Shown: piece after piece, positions 1 through 9,569 of the stretch
Layout of the letters: every line of letters starts with the position of its first letter
Position numbering within the stretch: the stretch's first letter is position 1
The notes under the pieces: generated by a model
Told to the model about the DNA's origin: nothing
Seen by the model: the letters and a program-made list of their open reading frames with translations, nothing else
The model's database searches: none
Assembly (NCBI GenBank): GCA_041743125.1
Contig: JBGTNK010000297.1
Coordinates: 1-64,000 of the forward strand
Origin: Terrimonas_B sp041743125
GTDB taxonomy: Bacteria; Bacteroidota; Bacteroidia; Chitinophagales; Chitinophagaceae
DNA length: 64,000 nt
Reading direction: 5' to 3'
Program-made: the position numbers and the translations under genes

Positions 1-60
1 TCAGAAGTTAAAATAGATATTCGGAAAGCTGGGACATTAGTTGAATTGCATACCGAATGA
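1..60 (+). CDS. possible 3' end of a truncated gene
   Basis: Frame 1 on the plus strand is open from the window edge to a TGA at 58-60 and reads as a plausible charged/hydrophobic peptide (ends VELHTE). It would be convergent with the TonB receptor that ends at 130. It is only 19 codons, so this could be chance. No function can be assigned. Confidence 0.25.
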   Translation, partial: SEVKIDIRKAGTLVELHTE

Positions 61-129
61 TGAAACACAGATTCGCCATACTGCAATAAAACGAAACTTA
101 TATTAGATGGGATTACTCGATGATTTGAT

Positions 130-2958
130 TTAAAAATTAAAAGCCAGCTTCGTAAATAATCTTCTTCCGTTAAATCCCATTTGAACTGAATCCCAGGCGC
201 CACCCGATTCATTATCCTGGGCATATCCTTTGGCCAGCGGACTTACACCCAGGTCAGGATGCACATTAAATATATTGTCTGCCCCAATAAACAGGCTGAC
301 CTTCTTTGAAAATTTATAGGAGGCATAAATATCAGTTGTTACTTTACCATTGTAATTAAATATTTCTGGCACATAAATACTCCCGTCTGCATCGCTGGGT
401 ACCCGTGGATTAATTCCTGAATAATTTGGGTTATCAAATCCACCCGGGCTGGAAGGGTCAGGAGCTGCACCATCACCAAAGCCAAGCAAAACAATTTTTC
501 CAAAGGAAGTAAAGTGGACGCCAAATCCGAACTTTACCATTGTATAATCAAGCCCTAACGCAAACTTGTTTTTAGGTGCAGAGGCTATCAGGAAGGCTTC
601 TTCCCTGTCGCTATAAAATGTTTTTTGATGAAGCCTGGTATCATTAAGTACCGGCGGAACATTTATTTTATCAATCGTTATATCCTGGAGATTTCCGGCT
701 AGCAAAATCTTCAAAGAATTATTGCCGAATCGTTTTGTATAATCAGCAACAATATCAAGACCCACATTAGTGGTACTAACTGCATTGGCGAAAAACTGGG
801 CTGTTGATACTTCCGCAGGAAATTGAGCTATAAAGGCAGGATCCAGTGTGGGATCATCTTTGCTGAAAAGTCCGGACAAAACTACCCGGTCTTTTACTTT
901 AACAATGTAGCCATCTAAAGTAAACGTAAATCCAGCTGCGGGTTTCCATGAAAAACCCAGGCTTGCATTCACTGATCTTTCTTCTTTTAATTCAGGGATT
1001 CCCGCTGCCCTTGCAATCCTGCTGGTATTAGGTGCTATCAGGGACTGAACCAATTGTCCACCACTGAAAGAAGTAAGGGTATTACTAAAATGAATTTGGG
1101 CCAGCGAAGGAGCCCTGAATCCTGAACTTACCGACCCTCTTATATTCAGGTTGGGGGTTGCTTTGTACCTGGTGGCAAATTTGCCTGTAAACACGGAACC
1201 AAAATCAGAATAGTTTTCAAATCGTACGGCTCCATCCGCCAGCCATTTCCTGGTGATATTTATTTCGGCATCTGCATAAACTCCCACATTAGTGCGGTCT
1301 GATTTTACGGCATCTGTATTGCTGAACCCCGGAAATCCCTGGGAGCCTGATGCCTGTACACCTGTGGGATCATAATTTTTATAGGAGCGTTCCTCCCCAC
1401 TGTAAATTTTATAATTCTCAAAACGAAATTCTGCACCCAGTCCTAAGTTTAAACCAGCAGCAATATCTCCAAACGATTTACTGAAATCGAGATTGGTTGT
1501 ATTCTGTAAAAAATTGAACCCTCCATCATCAAAATGATTGGGTGTTGATTGGCCGATGATAGAGGCATTAAAGGTTTTATCTCCGTAATAATGGAAGTTG
1601 TTATACCCGGTATTGTTACTGAGGTCCCAGCCCCAATCTTTTGCCGCAATTCCTCTTACGCCTGCTGCAAATGAAACATCCGTAATATGCGTTTGAATAT
1701 GGGGATTATAATAAACTTCACCATCTGTAGCGGTCCGCATAATGGAAGGTACAAGGATGGGATTATAATTCGCATCAGCCGGATAGCGATCAGGTCTTGC
1801 ACTTAAATTTCTTGTATAGGCATAGGCATCGGATGCTTTATAATTGTATCCTCCAAAAGAATAGAAAGTTGTTTTACCATTAGTGCCGCCTGGTATTTCC
1901 ATATTGTACATGGTACCTGCAGTATTTAAAGAGGCATCTCCAAAAGCACGGCGACCCGTATTTATATACACCAACGAATTTTTATTCGTAAACGGGCTGG
2001 TAGTGTCCGCCTGCCGGTAAGTTTTTCCCTGCGTTAGAAAGTCCAGAGAAATATTAATGAAACCTCCGTTTTTTCCTATGGAAAAACCATTGTTAGCCGA
2101 AAGAGTGAATGTATTACCATCAATTTTATTGCCTGAATAGTATTGATTACCTGCATTAAATTTTTCTGCATTGAATTTGGTGTCATGATAACCGCTCCAC
2201 CCGGCATTGACTGTCCATTGATTCACGTCTTTTTTCAGGATAATATTTATTACTCCGGCAATAGCGTCAGAACCGTATTGCGCGGAAGCACCATCCCGTA
2301 AAATTTCAATTCTGTCTACTGAAGCTTCGGGAAATCCATTCATGTCTACACCTGAATTTGCTCTGCCCCTGGTTCCAAACAATCCCACAAAAGCAGTCGG
2401 GTGTCTTCTTTTTCCATTTATGAGAACCAGTGTATGGTCGGGTCCCAATCCCCTGAGTGTACCAACATCAATATGATCAGCACCATCGGCCCCGCTTTGT
2501 TTATTGTAATTAAAAGATGGGGCTGCCATATTTAATACGGAAGTAAGATCCATTTTTGCCGTAGGCAATCCTATCTGGTTAATTCGAATAATGTCTACCG
2601 GCACTGGTGTTTCCGTTTTTGCTCTTCCGCTACCCCTGGTTCCTACAAAAACTATTTCTCCAAGTTCTGTGATATCGGGTTCAAGAGTAATGGACAGGGA
2701 AGAAGAAGATCCCACTTTTACTATTTGATTTTTAAAACCAATAATGGTTATTTCCAGGTCATCCTCACTGCCGGCCTGTATGGTAAATTCGCCTGAAGAA
2801 TTGGTTTGCGTGCCCCGGTTACTTCCTTTTACATTAACCGAAACTCCGGAAAGCGGCGATCCATTATTATCCGTTATTTTTCCTGCAATTGTTTGTTGGG
2901 AATAGCCGGAGTAAGTATATAGCAGCATTGCTGTAATCAATAAAAATTGATTTTTCAT
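130..2958 (-). CDS. TonB-dependent outer membrane receptor with CarboxypepD-reg-like domain
   Basis: This 942-residue protein is an outer membrane active-transport receptor energised by TonB. A signal peptide (about residues 1-20, ending YSGYSQQ) is followed by a carboxypeptidase-regulatory-like beta domain (about 22-93, from TIAGKITDNNGSPLSGV). The plug domain (about 105-245) includes the typical RIEILRDGASAQYGSDAIAG stretch. A long beta-barrel follows and ends in phenylalanine (LAFNF), as expected for BAM-dependent insertion. There is no SusD partner next to it and it lacks the SusC-style LYIVDG signature, so it is closer to the siderophore/cobalamin-type TonB receptors than to SusC. The substrate cannot be read from the sequence. 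It is transcribed alone, downstream of and codirectional with the aminotransferase gene. Confidence 0.95.
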   Translation of the reverse strand: MKNQFLLITAMLLYTYSGYSQQTIAGKITDNNGSPLSGVSVNVKGSNRGTQTNSSGEFTIQAGSEDDLEITIIGFKNQIVKVGSSSSLSITLEPDITELGEIVFVGTRGSGRAKTETPVPVDIIRINQIGLPTAKMDLTSVLNMAAPSFNYNKQSGADGADHIDVGTLRGLGPDHTLVLINGKRRHPTAFVGLFGTRGRANSGVDMNGFPEASVDRIEILRDGASAQYGSDAIAGVINIILKKDVNQWTVNAGWSGYHDTKFNAEKFNAGNQYYSGNKIDGNTFTLSANNGFSIGKNGGFINISLDFLTQGKTYRQADTTSPFTNKNSLVYINTGRRAFGDASLNTAGTMYNMEIPGGTNGKTTFYSFGGYNYKASDAYAYTRNLSARPDRYPADANYNPILVPSIMRTATDGEVYYNPHIQTHITDVSFAAGVRGIAAKDWGWDLSNNTGYNNFHYYGDKTFNASIIGQSTPNHFDDGGFNFLQNTTNLDFSKSFGDIAAGLNLGLGAEFRFENYKIYSGEERSYKNYDPTGVQASGSQGFPGFSNTDAVKSDRTNVGVYADAEINITRKWLADGAVRFENYSDFGSVFTGKFATRYKATPNLNIRGSVSSGFRAPSLAQIHFSNTLTSFSGGQLVQSLIAPNTSRIARAAGIPELKEERSVNASLGFSWKPAAGFTFTLDGYIVKVKDRVVLSGLFSKDDPTLDPAFIAQFPAEVSTAQFFANAVSTTNVGLDIVADYTKRFGNNSLKILLAGNLQDITIDKINVPPVLNDTRLHQKTFYSDREEAFLIASAPKNKFALGLDYTMVKFGFGVHFTSFGKIVLLGFGDGAAPDPSSPGGFDNPNYSGINPRVPSDADGSIYVPEIFNYNGKVTTDIYASYKFSKKVSLFIGADNIFNVHPDLGVSPLAKGYAQDNESGGAWDSVQMGFNGRRLFTKLAFNF

Positions 2959-3098
2959 AAACAGTTTTTTAATTATTTTATACGTTCTATTTCTTGATTT
3001 TTTCAGCCAGGTGGGCTATCGTTAATGGCGTAAATTGAAGTTAAAGGAAAGCTCATTACAAATAAAGAAAATTTTTTTCTTTTCACCGGAGGGCTAAA

Positions 3099-4346
3099 TT
3101 ATTTTTCCATTGACACAATCTTACTATTCCCAGGCACTCGTCCCGGATATTCTTTTAATGCTTTTTCAAGACAGTTCATGGCTGCCTGCAGCGCTTCCAG
3201 GTTTAATACGTAGGCGAGGCGAACTTCATTTTTTCCCAGGCCTTTGGTACCATAAAAACCAGTGGCCGGAGCCAGCATCACTGTTTGGTTGTTATATGAA
3301 AATTCTTCCAACAGCCATTGGCAAAATTTATCCGAATCGTCAATAGGCAAACGGGCAATAGCATAAAACGCTCCGCCCGGGTTTGGGCAATATACCCCTG
3401 GCATGGCATTGAGACGCTGCACCATCAAATTTCTGCGGGACAGGTATTCAGCTTTTGGTGCATCAAAATAATGATCCGGAAGATCCACAGCGGCTTCTCC
3501 CATGATTTGCGCCAGACCCGGCGGGCTTAGCCTTGCCTGTGCAAATTTCATTGCCGCATCATAGACCGCTTTATTTTTGGTAACCAGTGCGCCGATCCTG
3601 GCGCCGCAGGCACTGTATCTTTTGCTGATAGTATCCATCAGTACTACATGTTGCTCTAATCCTTCCAGGTGCATGGCGCTCACATATTCTCTGTCGTTGT
3701 GTTCACCATCGGTGGGATAACAAAATTCCCGATAGGCTTCATCGCTGAATAAATAAAGATCATGACGGATGCATATCTCTTTTATCTTATCCATTTCCTC
3801 CCTGCTATATAAGTAACCAGTAGGATTATTCGGATTGCAGATAACAATAGCTTTTGTTTTGGAAGTAATTACTTTTTCAAATTCATTTATTGAGGGCAAA
3901 GCAAAACCATCTTCAATGCAGGAAGTAACGGGTAGTACATGTACCCCGGCAGCACAAGCAAAGCCGTTATAATTAGCATAAAAAGGTTCTGGGATAATGA
4001 CTTCATCTCCCGGGTTCAAACAGGTAAAGAATCCAAACTGAATGGCTTCACTGCCACCTGTGGTGATCATGATCTGGTCGAAGTTTATTTCTATACCTAC
4101 TTTCTTATAATATTCCGCCAGTTTACGCCGATAACTTTCATTGCCGGCGCTATGACTATATTCCAGCACCCTGATATCCGCATTGCGCACTGCATCCAGG
4201 ATGGCAGCTGGAGTTTCTATATCAGGCTGTCCTATATTAAGGTGATAAACTTTTATTCCCTTCCTCTTTGCTGATTCGGCAAACGGAACCAACCTTCGGA
4301 TAGGAGAGGCGGGCATTTGCTCACCTCTTATTGAAATATTTAACAT
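3099..4346 (-). CDS. PLP-dependent class I/II aminotransferase
   Basis: This 415-residue fold-type I aminotransferase belongs to the aspartate/aromatic/alanine-type group (COG0436). The N-terminal substrate-binding motif LNIGQPDIETP is present, followed by NPNNPTG (about residues 171-177), SDEAYREF (about 201) and the PLP lysine in DTISKRYSACGARIG (Lys about 242). The C-terminal NEVRLAYVLN carries the arginine that normally binds the substrate carboxylate. Length is normal for the family. The chosen ATG lies just downstream of a TAACTTTG promoter-like element. The exact amino donor is not predictable; aspartate is the default guess from family. Confidence 0.92.
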   Translation of the reverse strand: MLNISIRGEQMPASPIRRLVPFAESAKRKGIKVYHLNIGQPDIETPAAILDAVRNADIRVLEYSHSAGNESYRRKLAEYYKKVGIEINFDQIMITTGGSEAIQFGFFTCLNPGDEVIIPEPFYANYNGFACAAGVHVLPVTSCIEDGFALPSINEFEKVITSKTKAIVICNPNNPTGYLYSREEMDKIKEICIRHDLYLFSDEAYREFCYPTDGEHNDREYVSAMHLEGLEQHVVLMDTISKRYSACGARIGALVTKNKAVYDAAMKFAQARLSPPGLAQIMGEAAVDLPDHYFDAPKAEYLSRRNLMVQRLNAMPGVYCPNPGGAFYAIARLPIDDSDKFCQWLLEEFSYNNQTVMLAPATGFYGTKGLGKNEVRLAYVLNLEALQAAMNCLEKALKEYPGRVPGNSKIVSMEK

Positions 4347-4350
4347 AGGA

Positions 4351-4358
4351 CAAAGTTA
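4351..4358 (-). promoter_or_regulatory. TAnnTTTG -7 element before the aminotransferase
   Basis: Read on the minus strand this is TAACTTTG, matching the Bacteroidota -7 consensus, and it ends 4 nt before the start codon. No clear TTG -33 element is visible 19 nt upstream, so the call rests on one half-site. Confidence 0.45.
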
Positions 4359-4514
4359 AGCGGAATAAGAATTTGATTTTTTTTGTACCTGGCACTAACG
4401 ATTTATTAAAACGAAAGGAACAATAAGAAGAGGTAAAAATTAAACTTGTATAAAGGGGTGTTAGCTTTCAATTCTGAATGGAGATAAAATAATTTTCTTT
4501 GGTAAGCCAGCTAT

Positions 4515-4548
4515 TTTAAAAAAGAAGGCAGCATCGTTGAATGCCGCC
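4515..4548 (-). terminator. rho-independent terminator after the 4.6 kb small gene
   Basis: On the minus strand GGCGGCAT - 6 nt loop - ATGCTGCC (one mismatch) is followed by TTCTTTTTT. It sits about 30 nt downstream of the small gene's stop codon. Confidence 0.6.
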
Positions 4549-4578
4549 CTGCTATTAATTTTTATAATATTTTATAAA

Positions 4579-4887
4579 TTAATAGTTCTCTTCCATAAAT
4601 CCTGAATGGGTATAATCGGGACTGTACGTATTATTATTAATATTATAAATTATCCTGCCGTAAGAATCCAGGTGGTCTTTGTGATCGGTATATGTGTTTT
4701 TGTTGTTCGTCATTTCTAACGTGAATTCAGCGTCAATTTCTTCAGGGGTTTTTAGGTAATTATTAATGGTTGATCCGAGGTCTTTTTCAAAGCGGATCAT
4801 TTTACCCAGCGAACCGGTATTGACCGGTTTCCTGTTTTCTACATGGGAGAATGGGATTTCAAAATAGAGAATGTCGGTTTGATTCAT
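4579..4887 (-). CDS. hypothetical protein
   Basis: I do not recognise this protein of about 102 residues. It is rich in Asn, Tyr, Asp and Glu, has no signal peptide or membrane segment, and ends TYSPDYTHSGFMEENY. The open frame extends 11 codons further upstream (to 4920), but that part looks like translated leader (MTFLLFFKIAI). The internal ATG giving MNQTDILYF is therefore preferred. A good terminator follows the stop codon, which supports a real transcription unit. It lies between the aminotransferase and the DUF1573 pair, all on the minus strand, but with long gaps, so no shared role is implied. Confidence 0.55.
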   Translation of the reverse strand: MNQTDILYFEIPFSHVENRKPVNTGSLGKMIRFEKDLGSTINNYLKTPEEIDAEFTLEMTNNKNTYTDHKDHLDSYGRIIYNINNNTYSPDYTHSGFMEENY

Positions 4888-5229
4888 AATGGCAATTTTG
4901 AAAAAAAGTAAAAAAGTCATGCCGGATTATGTAAGGCAATTTGGAACTGTTGAAAATCATTTAGTTCAATATTTATTCTGTGTATAAGTGCCACTCCTAT
5001 TAAAAAAAATCTTAACCCATCAATTCTAACCATGGTAATAATTTCCCCCATCCTAACTTTTCATTTTTGTGGTTCGGGCAATTTTTCGCCAGCATTGTTT
5101 TTGAAAATGCTGAAGTCTACCTCCTGATATTTGTATCCGGCAACAAAAAACCCCTTCATTAACTGAAGAGGCTTTTTTTATTGAATTGATAATTATATTA
5201 TAAACCTATATTATTTAATGAGTATTTTT
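4888..5229. other. intergenic region
   Basis: No coding capacity is visible on either strand. The only clear structure is the terminator at 5145-5179. Confidence 0.6.
5145..5179 (-). terminator. terminator after the DUF1573 pair
   Basis: The stem CCTCTTCA/TGAAGGGG (minus strand, one mismatch, 5 nt loop) is flanked by T/A runs on both sides, ending TTTTTTG on the minus strand. It lies about 50 nt past the stop at 5230. Confidence 0.75.
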
Positions 5230-5613
5230 TCACTTAGCCGCTAATACTTCACCAACTATCTGAACGGTTTTAGGTTGTTCAACACCAGCCAACTTAATGA
5301 AAATATCTTTTTTGAATGGCCCTACCGTAGCAGCATTGTACTGCACTTTTAGCTTTCCTGATTCGCCCGGGCTAATTGGCTTTTCGGGTTTTTCGGGAAC
5401 GGTACATCCACAACTGGCGGAAGCATTTTCCACAACAATGGGTTTGTCGCTATTATTATGAATCTCAAAAAAATAGGTAACGGGAGTTCCCTGCTTTATT
5501 TTTCCGAAATCGTGAGTCTCCGTATTAAATTTGATCTTATCATCTTTTTTTGACTGGGCTATTACCGCAAAGCCAAATACCATTGCAGAGGCTAAAAGGA
5601 AGAATTTCTTCAT
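5230..5613 (-). CDS. DUF1573 domain-containing secreted protein
   Basis: This 127-residue exported protein has a signal peptide (MKKFFLLASAMVFGFAVIAQS) and one DUF1573 (ASPM/SPD-2/Hydin-like Ig fold) domain. The family hallmark is visible: HDFGKIKQGTPV followed by ENASASCGCTVPEKPEKPI and SPGESGKL. These proteins are common in Bacteroidota envelopes; their biochemical role is not established. It begins 16 nt after the paralogous gene at 5630, so the two form an operon driven by the promoter at 6097-6126. Confidence 0.9.
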   Translation of the reverse strand: MKKFFLLASAMVFGFAVIAQSKKDDKIKFNTETHDFGKIKQGTPVTYFFEIHNNSDKPIVVENASASCGCTVPEKPEKPISPGESGKLKVQYNAATVGPFKKDIFIKLAGVEQPKTVQIVGEVLAAK

Positions 5614-5629
5614 TTGGAAAAGTTTTAAT

Positions 5630-6076
5630 TTATAGTGTTTGTTTTTTTAAGAATTGAACTGAAGCATTTGGAGGAGCAGAGCCCTCAGGCGCCCGCCACA
5701 CATTTCCTTTGATCTTCAGTATTTTGCTTTGATTTGTATTGTAGGTAATTGTTACTATTTTATCAAATCCACCTTCTGAGGCTGCATTGTAGCCAACCTT
5801 TATTTGGGCCGTAGCACCGGGGGCTATTTCGTCCCTGCTCCATTCTGGTGTAGTACAACCACACGAGGCGTGCACATCATCCAACTTCAAGGGTTGGGAA
5901 CCAACGTTTACGATTTCAAATGTGTAATAAACCGGCTTGCCTTGGGGTATTTTGCCAAAATCATATTCAGTTTCTTTAAGCTTGAGAACTTCAGCGGCCG
6001 GTGAGTCCTGAACTACCTGGGCATCACCAAAAAAACCAATCGAAAGCAAAAGAAAGAGTAAGGGTAATTTTTTCAT
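5630..6076 (-). CDS. DUF1573 domain-containing secreted protein
   Basis: This 148-residue paralogue of the next gene is first in a two-gene operon. It has a signal peptide (MKKLPLLFLLLSIGFFGDAQ), then the DUF1573 core with YDFGKIPQGKPVYYTFEIVN and DDVHASCGCTTPEW, then a C-terminal extension of about 25 residues rich in Pro and Gln that its neighbour lacks. The pair probably arose by tandem duplication (inference from shared motifs). Function is unknown; a periplasmic or surface Ig-like role is likely from the fold. Confidence 0.9.
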   Translation of the reverse strand: MKKLPLLFLLLSIGFFGDAQVVQDSPAAEVLKLKETEYDFGKIPQGKPVYYTFEIVNVGSQPLKLDDVHASCGCTTPEWSRDEIAPGATAQIKVGYNAASEGGFDKIVTITYNTNQSKILKIKGNVWRAPEGSAPPNASVQFLKKQTL

Positions 6077-6096
6077 AAATAGCTAATTCGGAATTT

Positions 6097-6126
6097 CAAA
6101 TTTACATGAAAGATGGAAGATTGCAA
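6097..6126 (-). promoter_or_regulatory. promoter of the DUF1573 operon (TTG-N19-TAAATTTG)
   Basis: On the minus strand TTG (6126-6124), a 19 nt spacer and TAAATTTG (6104-6097) match the Bacteroidota housekeeping promoter consensus TTG-N19-TAnnTTTG, 20 nt upstream of the ATG at 6076. This is the best promoter I see in the window. Confidence 0.7.
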
Positions 6127-6186
6127 ACATTGGTTGCAGTCCATGAAACGGGTTTTTAAGAAAAGTTCCAAATGATTGTAATCTCC

Positions 6187-6194
6187 TATTTTTG
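6187..6194 (+). promoter_or_regulatory. TAnnTTTG element before the E1 gene
   Basis: TATTTTTG lies 4 nt before the ATG at 6199. If it is used, transcription starts at or near the start codon, giving a leaderless or nearly leaderless mRNA. That would also rule out the upstream in-frame ATG at 6172. Confidence 0.45.
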
Positions 6195-6198
6195 CCAC

Positions 6199-8592
6199 AT
6201 GGACAATGCTACTCCATTAACGATGCCTGCCGATGCAAAATTGTCTTTTGAAAAATTCAGGGAGGAAGTTTTAAGTGATTACCGGATTGCTTGTGTAAGC
6301 CGGGAAACCAGCTTATTGGCAAGGAAGGAAGTGTTGACCGGCAAAGCAAAATTTGGAATTTTTGGGGATGGTAAGGAAGTGGCGCAGCTGGCAATGGCCA
6401 AATTTTTTCAACCTGGTGATTTTAGGAGTGGATATTACCGTGACCAAACTTTTCATTTTGCAATTGGGCAATCCACGGTTGAACAATTTTTTTCTCAATT
6501 ATACGCTGATCCGGACATAAAAAACGACCCGAACAATGCCGGAAGGCAAATGGTTTCCCATTTTAGTACGCCCCTTACAGACGACCAGGGCAATTGGTTA
6601 GACCTGGTAAAGACCCACAATATTGCAAGTGATATGGCTCCTACGGCAGCCCAAATGCCCAGATCTCTTGGCCTGGCCTTAGCCTCAAAGCTTTTTCGAA
6701 AGGTGGATCAGTTAAAAAAAATGGAAAACCTTTCGGACAATGGTAACGAAGTTTGTTTTTGCACCATAGGTGATGCCGCTACCACCGAAGGACATTTTTG
6801 GGAAACTGTAAATGCGGCCGGTGTAATGCAGGTACCCCTGGCCATTTTTGTTTGGGATGATGGATATGGCATTTCGGTGCCAAAAAAAGTTCAAACTACT
6901 AAGGGTTCAATTTCTGCTGCCCTGGCCGGTCTGCAGAAAGAAGAAGATTCTAACGGGATAAATATTTACAGGGTAAAGGGTTGGGATTATGCAGGTATGT
7001 GTGAAGTGTTTGATGAAGGTATTCGGCTGGCAAGGGAAACGCATGTTCCTGTTTTATTTCACGTAGAAGAAATAACTCAACCCCAGGGTCATTCCACCTC
7101 AGGAAGCCATGAGCGATATAAATCACAGGACAGGCTGGCGTGGGAAAGAGAATGGGATAGCCTGAAGAAAATGAGGGAGTGGATCATCGAAAATGCATTA
7201 AGCGATGAGGAAGAACTGGCTGAAACAGAGCGCTGGGCTAAGGGACATGTAAGGGACAGTAAAATTCAGGCCTGGCAAAAATATCTGGGACCTATAAAAC
7301 AGCAGGTAAACAAAACAACCGAACTGTTAAATAGCCTGGCGGCAAGTATTCCCGACCTTTCCGTTCAATTACTAAAAATTGCAGGAAAGCTTTCCTTAAA
7401 CAGAGAACCCCTGAGAAGAGATGTAATGAAAGCGTTGCATGATGCAATAGATTTGGCCGGAAACAACGATAAGATATTTTGGACCAGGGATTACTATAAT
7501 GATCTGCTGAAAGAAAACAAACAACTTTATAACACTCATTTATATAATGAGGGCCCAAAAAGTGCATTAAAGGTAGAGGTAGTAAAACCTGATATTGGAG
7601 CAGACACACCGTCAATCAACGGTTATGAAATATTAAATAAATATTTCGACCAGTTGTTTGCCAGCAATCCCAGGGTAATAGCTTTCGGTGAAGACCTTGG
7701 TCATATTGGAGACGTAAACCAGGGCTTTAGCGGCTTGCAGGCGAAGCATGGAATCGACCGGATATTTGATACCGGTATCCGGGAGTTAACCATTATGGGG
7801 CAAGGTATAGGTCTGTCATTACGTGGCCTGAGACCAATCGCCGAGATTCAGTACCTGGATTATCTTTTATATGGATTACAGCCCTTAAGTGATGATGTAG
7901 CCACCCTTCATTACCGAACATTTGGCCGGCAGAGTTGCCCGTTGATTGTGCGAACCCGTGGTCATCGCCTGGAAGGAATCTGGCATAGTGGTTCTCCTAT
8001 AGGCATGATGATTAATTCGCTTCGTGGTATGTATATATGTGTACCCAGAAACATGGTACAGGCCGCCGGTATGTACAATACTTTATTAAAAGGTAATGAT
8101 CCTGCTATTGTGGTAGAATGCCTGAACGGATACCGGCTCAAGGAAAAACTTCCTTCAAACCTGGGAGAAATGACAGTTGCTCTTGGTATTCCGGAAATCA
8201 TTAAGCAGGGAGAAGATATCACGATAGTTTCTTATGGCTCCATATTGCGGATCATTAATGAGGCTGTTTTATCCTTAGAAAAAAATAGTATCAGCTGCGA
8301 AATCATAGACGTTCAGACTTTGTTGCCGTTTGACATTAATCATATTATTTTGGAGTCATTAAAGAAAACAAGCCGGATCGTTTTTATTGATGAAGACGTG
8401 CCGGGCGGAGCTGCCGCATATATGTTTAATAAGGTGATGGAAGAGCAGGGCGGTTATAAATACCTGGATGTAGCACCACGAACAATTACCGGGCAAAATC
8501 ACAGGCCGGCTTATGGGAGCGACGGCGATTACTTCAGTAAACCGAATGCAGAAGATATTGAAACCGTTATCAGCCAAATGATGGCGGAATAA
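6199..8592 (+). CDS. fused alpha-ketoacid dehydrogenase E1 alpha/beta component
   Basis: This protein of about 797 residues joins the E1 alpha and E1 beta chains of a thiamine-diphosphate 2-oxoacid dehydrogenase, probably branched-chain type. It would decarboxylate a 2-oxoacid and pass the acyl group to a lipoyl E2. The alpha half (about 1-400) has GDAATTEGHFWETVNAAGV and the end of the ThDP motif as WDDGYGISVP. The beta half (from about 455) has VIAFGEDLGHIGDVNQG, FDTGIRELTIMGQGIGLSL and RTRGHRLEGIWHSG, and ends with the transketolase C-terminal domain (VIDEDVPGGAAAYMF-type stretch). No E2 or E3 gene is adjacent. The start at 6199 is preferred over 6172 because the promoter element overlaps the upstream codons. 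Confidence 0.92.
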   Translation: MDNATPLTMPADAKLSFEKFREEVLSDYRIACVSRETSLLARKEVLTGKAKFGIFGDGKEVAQLAMAKFFQPGDFRSGYYRDQTFHFAIGQSTVEQFFSQLYADPDIKNDPNNAGRQMVSHFSTPLTDDQGNWLDLVKTHNIASDMAPTAAQMPRSLGLALASKLFRKVDQLKKMENLSDNGNEVCFCTIGDAATTEGHFWETVNAAGVMQVPLAIFVWDDGYGISVPKKVQTTKGSISAALAGLQKEEDSNGINIYRVKGWDYAGMCEVFDEGIRLARETHVPVLFHVEEITQPQGHSTSGSHERYKSQDRLAWEREWDSLKKMREWIIENALSDEEELAETERWAKGHVRDSKIQAWQKYLGPIKQQVNKTTELLNSLAASIPDLSVQLLKIAGKLSLNREPLRRDVMKALHDAIDLAGNNDKIFWTRDYYNDLLKENKQLYNTHLYNEGPKSALKVEVVKPDIGADTPSINGYEILNKYFDQLFASNPRVIAFGEDLGHIGDVNQGFSGLQAKHGIDRIFDTGIRELTIMGQGIGLSLRGLRPIAEIQYLDYLLYGLQPLSDDVATLHYRTFGRQSCPLIVRTRGHRLEGIWHSGSPIGMMINSLRGMYICVPRNMVQAAGMYNTLLKGNDPAIVVECLNGYRLKEKLPSNLGEMTVALGIPEIIKQGEDITIVSYGSILRIINEAVLSLEKNSISCEIIDVQTLLPFDINHIILESLKKTSRIVFIDEDVPGGAAAYMFNKVMEEQGGYKYLDVAPRTITGQNHRPAYGSDGDYFSKPNAEDIETVISQMMAE

Positions 8593-8762
8593 CAATCACT
8601 TAAAATTATAAATTAATCTTTTTGCCAATTCCCGGTTGAAATTTTAAAAGCCAATTATTATTATAAGTAACCGGTTCTAAACTTCCGTTTCATAAGAGCA
8701 AAAAAGTTCTTATCCATTTCTCTTCTTCCCATTTATTTATTTTGAATCCTGGTTATTAAAAG

Positions 8763-9569
8763 ATGAAACTGAAACTTTACCATGTAGACGCTTTTACGGA
8801 TAAATTGTTTGGCGGCAACCCTGCTGCTGTTATTCCTCTTAAGAATTGGCTGCCGGACAATCTGATGCAACAAATAGCAATGGAGAACAACCTGGCCGAA
8901 ACTGTATTTTTTGTTCCTTCAAAACGAAAGGGAGCTGATTATGATATTCGCTGGTTTACTCCTGTGCTGGAGATCAACCTATGTGGTCATGCAACTCTTG
9001 CTTCGGCGTTTATCATTTTCGATTTTTTAAAAGAGAAAAAAAGGGTGGTGAGATTTTATTGCAAAAGCGGGTTACTCTCGGTAAGAAAAATGAAGGACAA
9101 TCTGCTGATGGATTTCCCAAGCTGGAAGCCGGAAATGATAACAGAATACCCGGATGGATTAAAAGAAGCATTAGGCGTAAAAGAAATTGTTGCGGTTTAT
9201 AAAAACCGGGACCTTGTCGTTGAGTTGATGCATGAAGAAGATGTTGCTAGTGCACAACCCGATTTTGCAGCCTTGAAAAAAACGGGTGAGAAAATAATCA
9301 TCACCGCCCCGGGGCGATCAGTAGATTTTGTTTCCCGGTTTTTTGCGCCTGTTGCCGGCATTGATGAAGACCCGGTAACGGGTTCCGCTCATTCACAACT
9401 GATACCTTTCTGGAGCGAAAAATTGGGTAAAAATATTTTACAGGCAAAACAAATTTCTTCCCGCGGGGGTGATATTTATTGTGAATTCCATGGCGACAGG
9501 GTAATCATGGCAGGCAATTGTGTTTTTTATATGAAAGGTGAAATTGAAATACACAAACCTGTAAAATGA
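8763..9569 (+). CDS. PhzF family epimerase/isomerase
   Basis: This 268-residue PhzF/DAP-epimerase-like fold protein begins with the family signature VDAFTDKLFGGNPAAVI. It carries the conserved catalytic glutamate region MENNLAETVFF, then the CGHATLASA motif, and in the second half DPVTGSAHSQLIPFW. PhzF proteins isomerise small carboxylated substrates without cofactor; outside phenazine clusters the substrate is usually unknown, and no phenazine genes are present here. It stands alone, 170 nt after the E1 gene and followed by 316 nt of noncoding sequence. Confidence 0.93.
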   Translation: MKLKLYHVDAFTDKLFGGNPAAVIPLKNWLPDNLMQQIAMENNLAETVFFVPSKRKGADYDIRWFTPVLEINLCGHATLASAFIIFDFLKEKKRVVRFYCKSGLLSVRKMKDNLLMDFPSWKPEMITEYPDGLKEALGVKEIVAVYKNRDLVVELMHEEDVASAQPDFAALKKTGEKIIITAPGRSVDFVSRFFAPVAGIDEDPVTGSAHSQLIPFWSEKLGKNILQAKQISSRGGDIYCEFHGDRVIMAGNCVFYMKGEIEIHKPVK

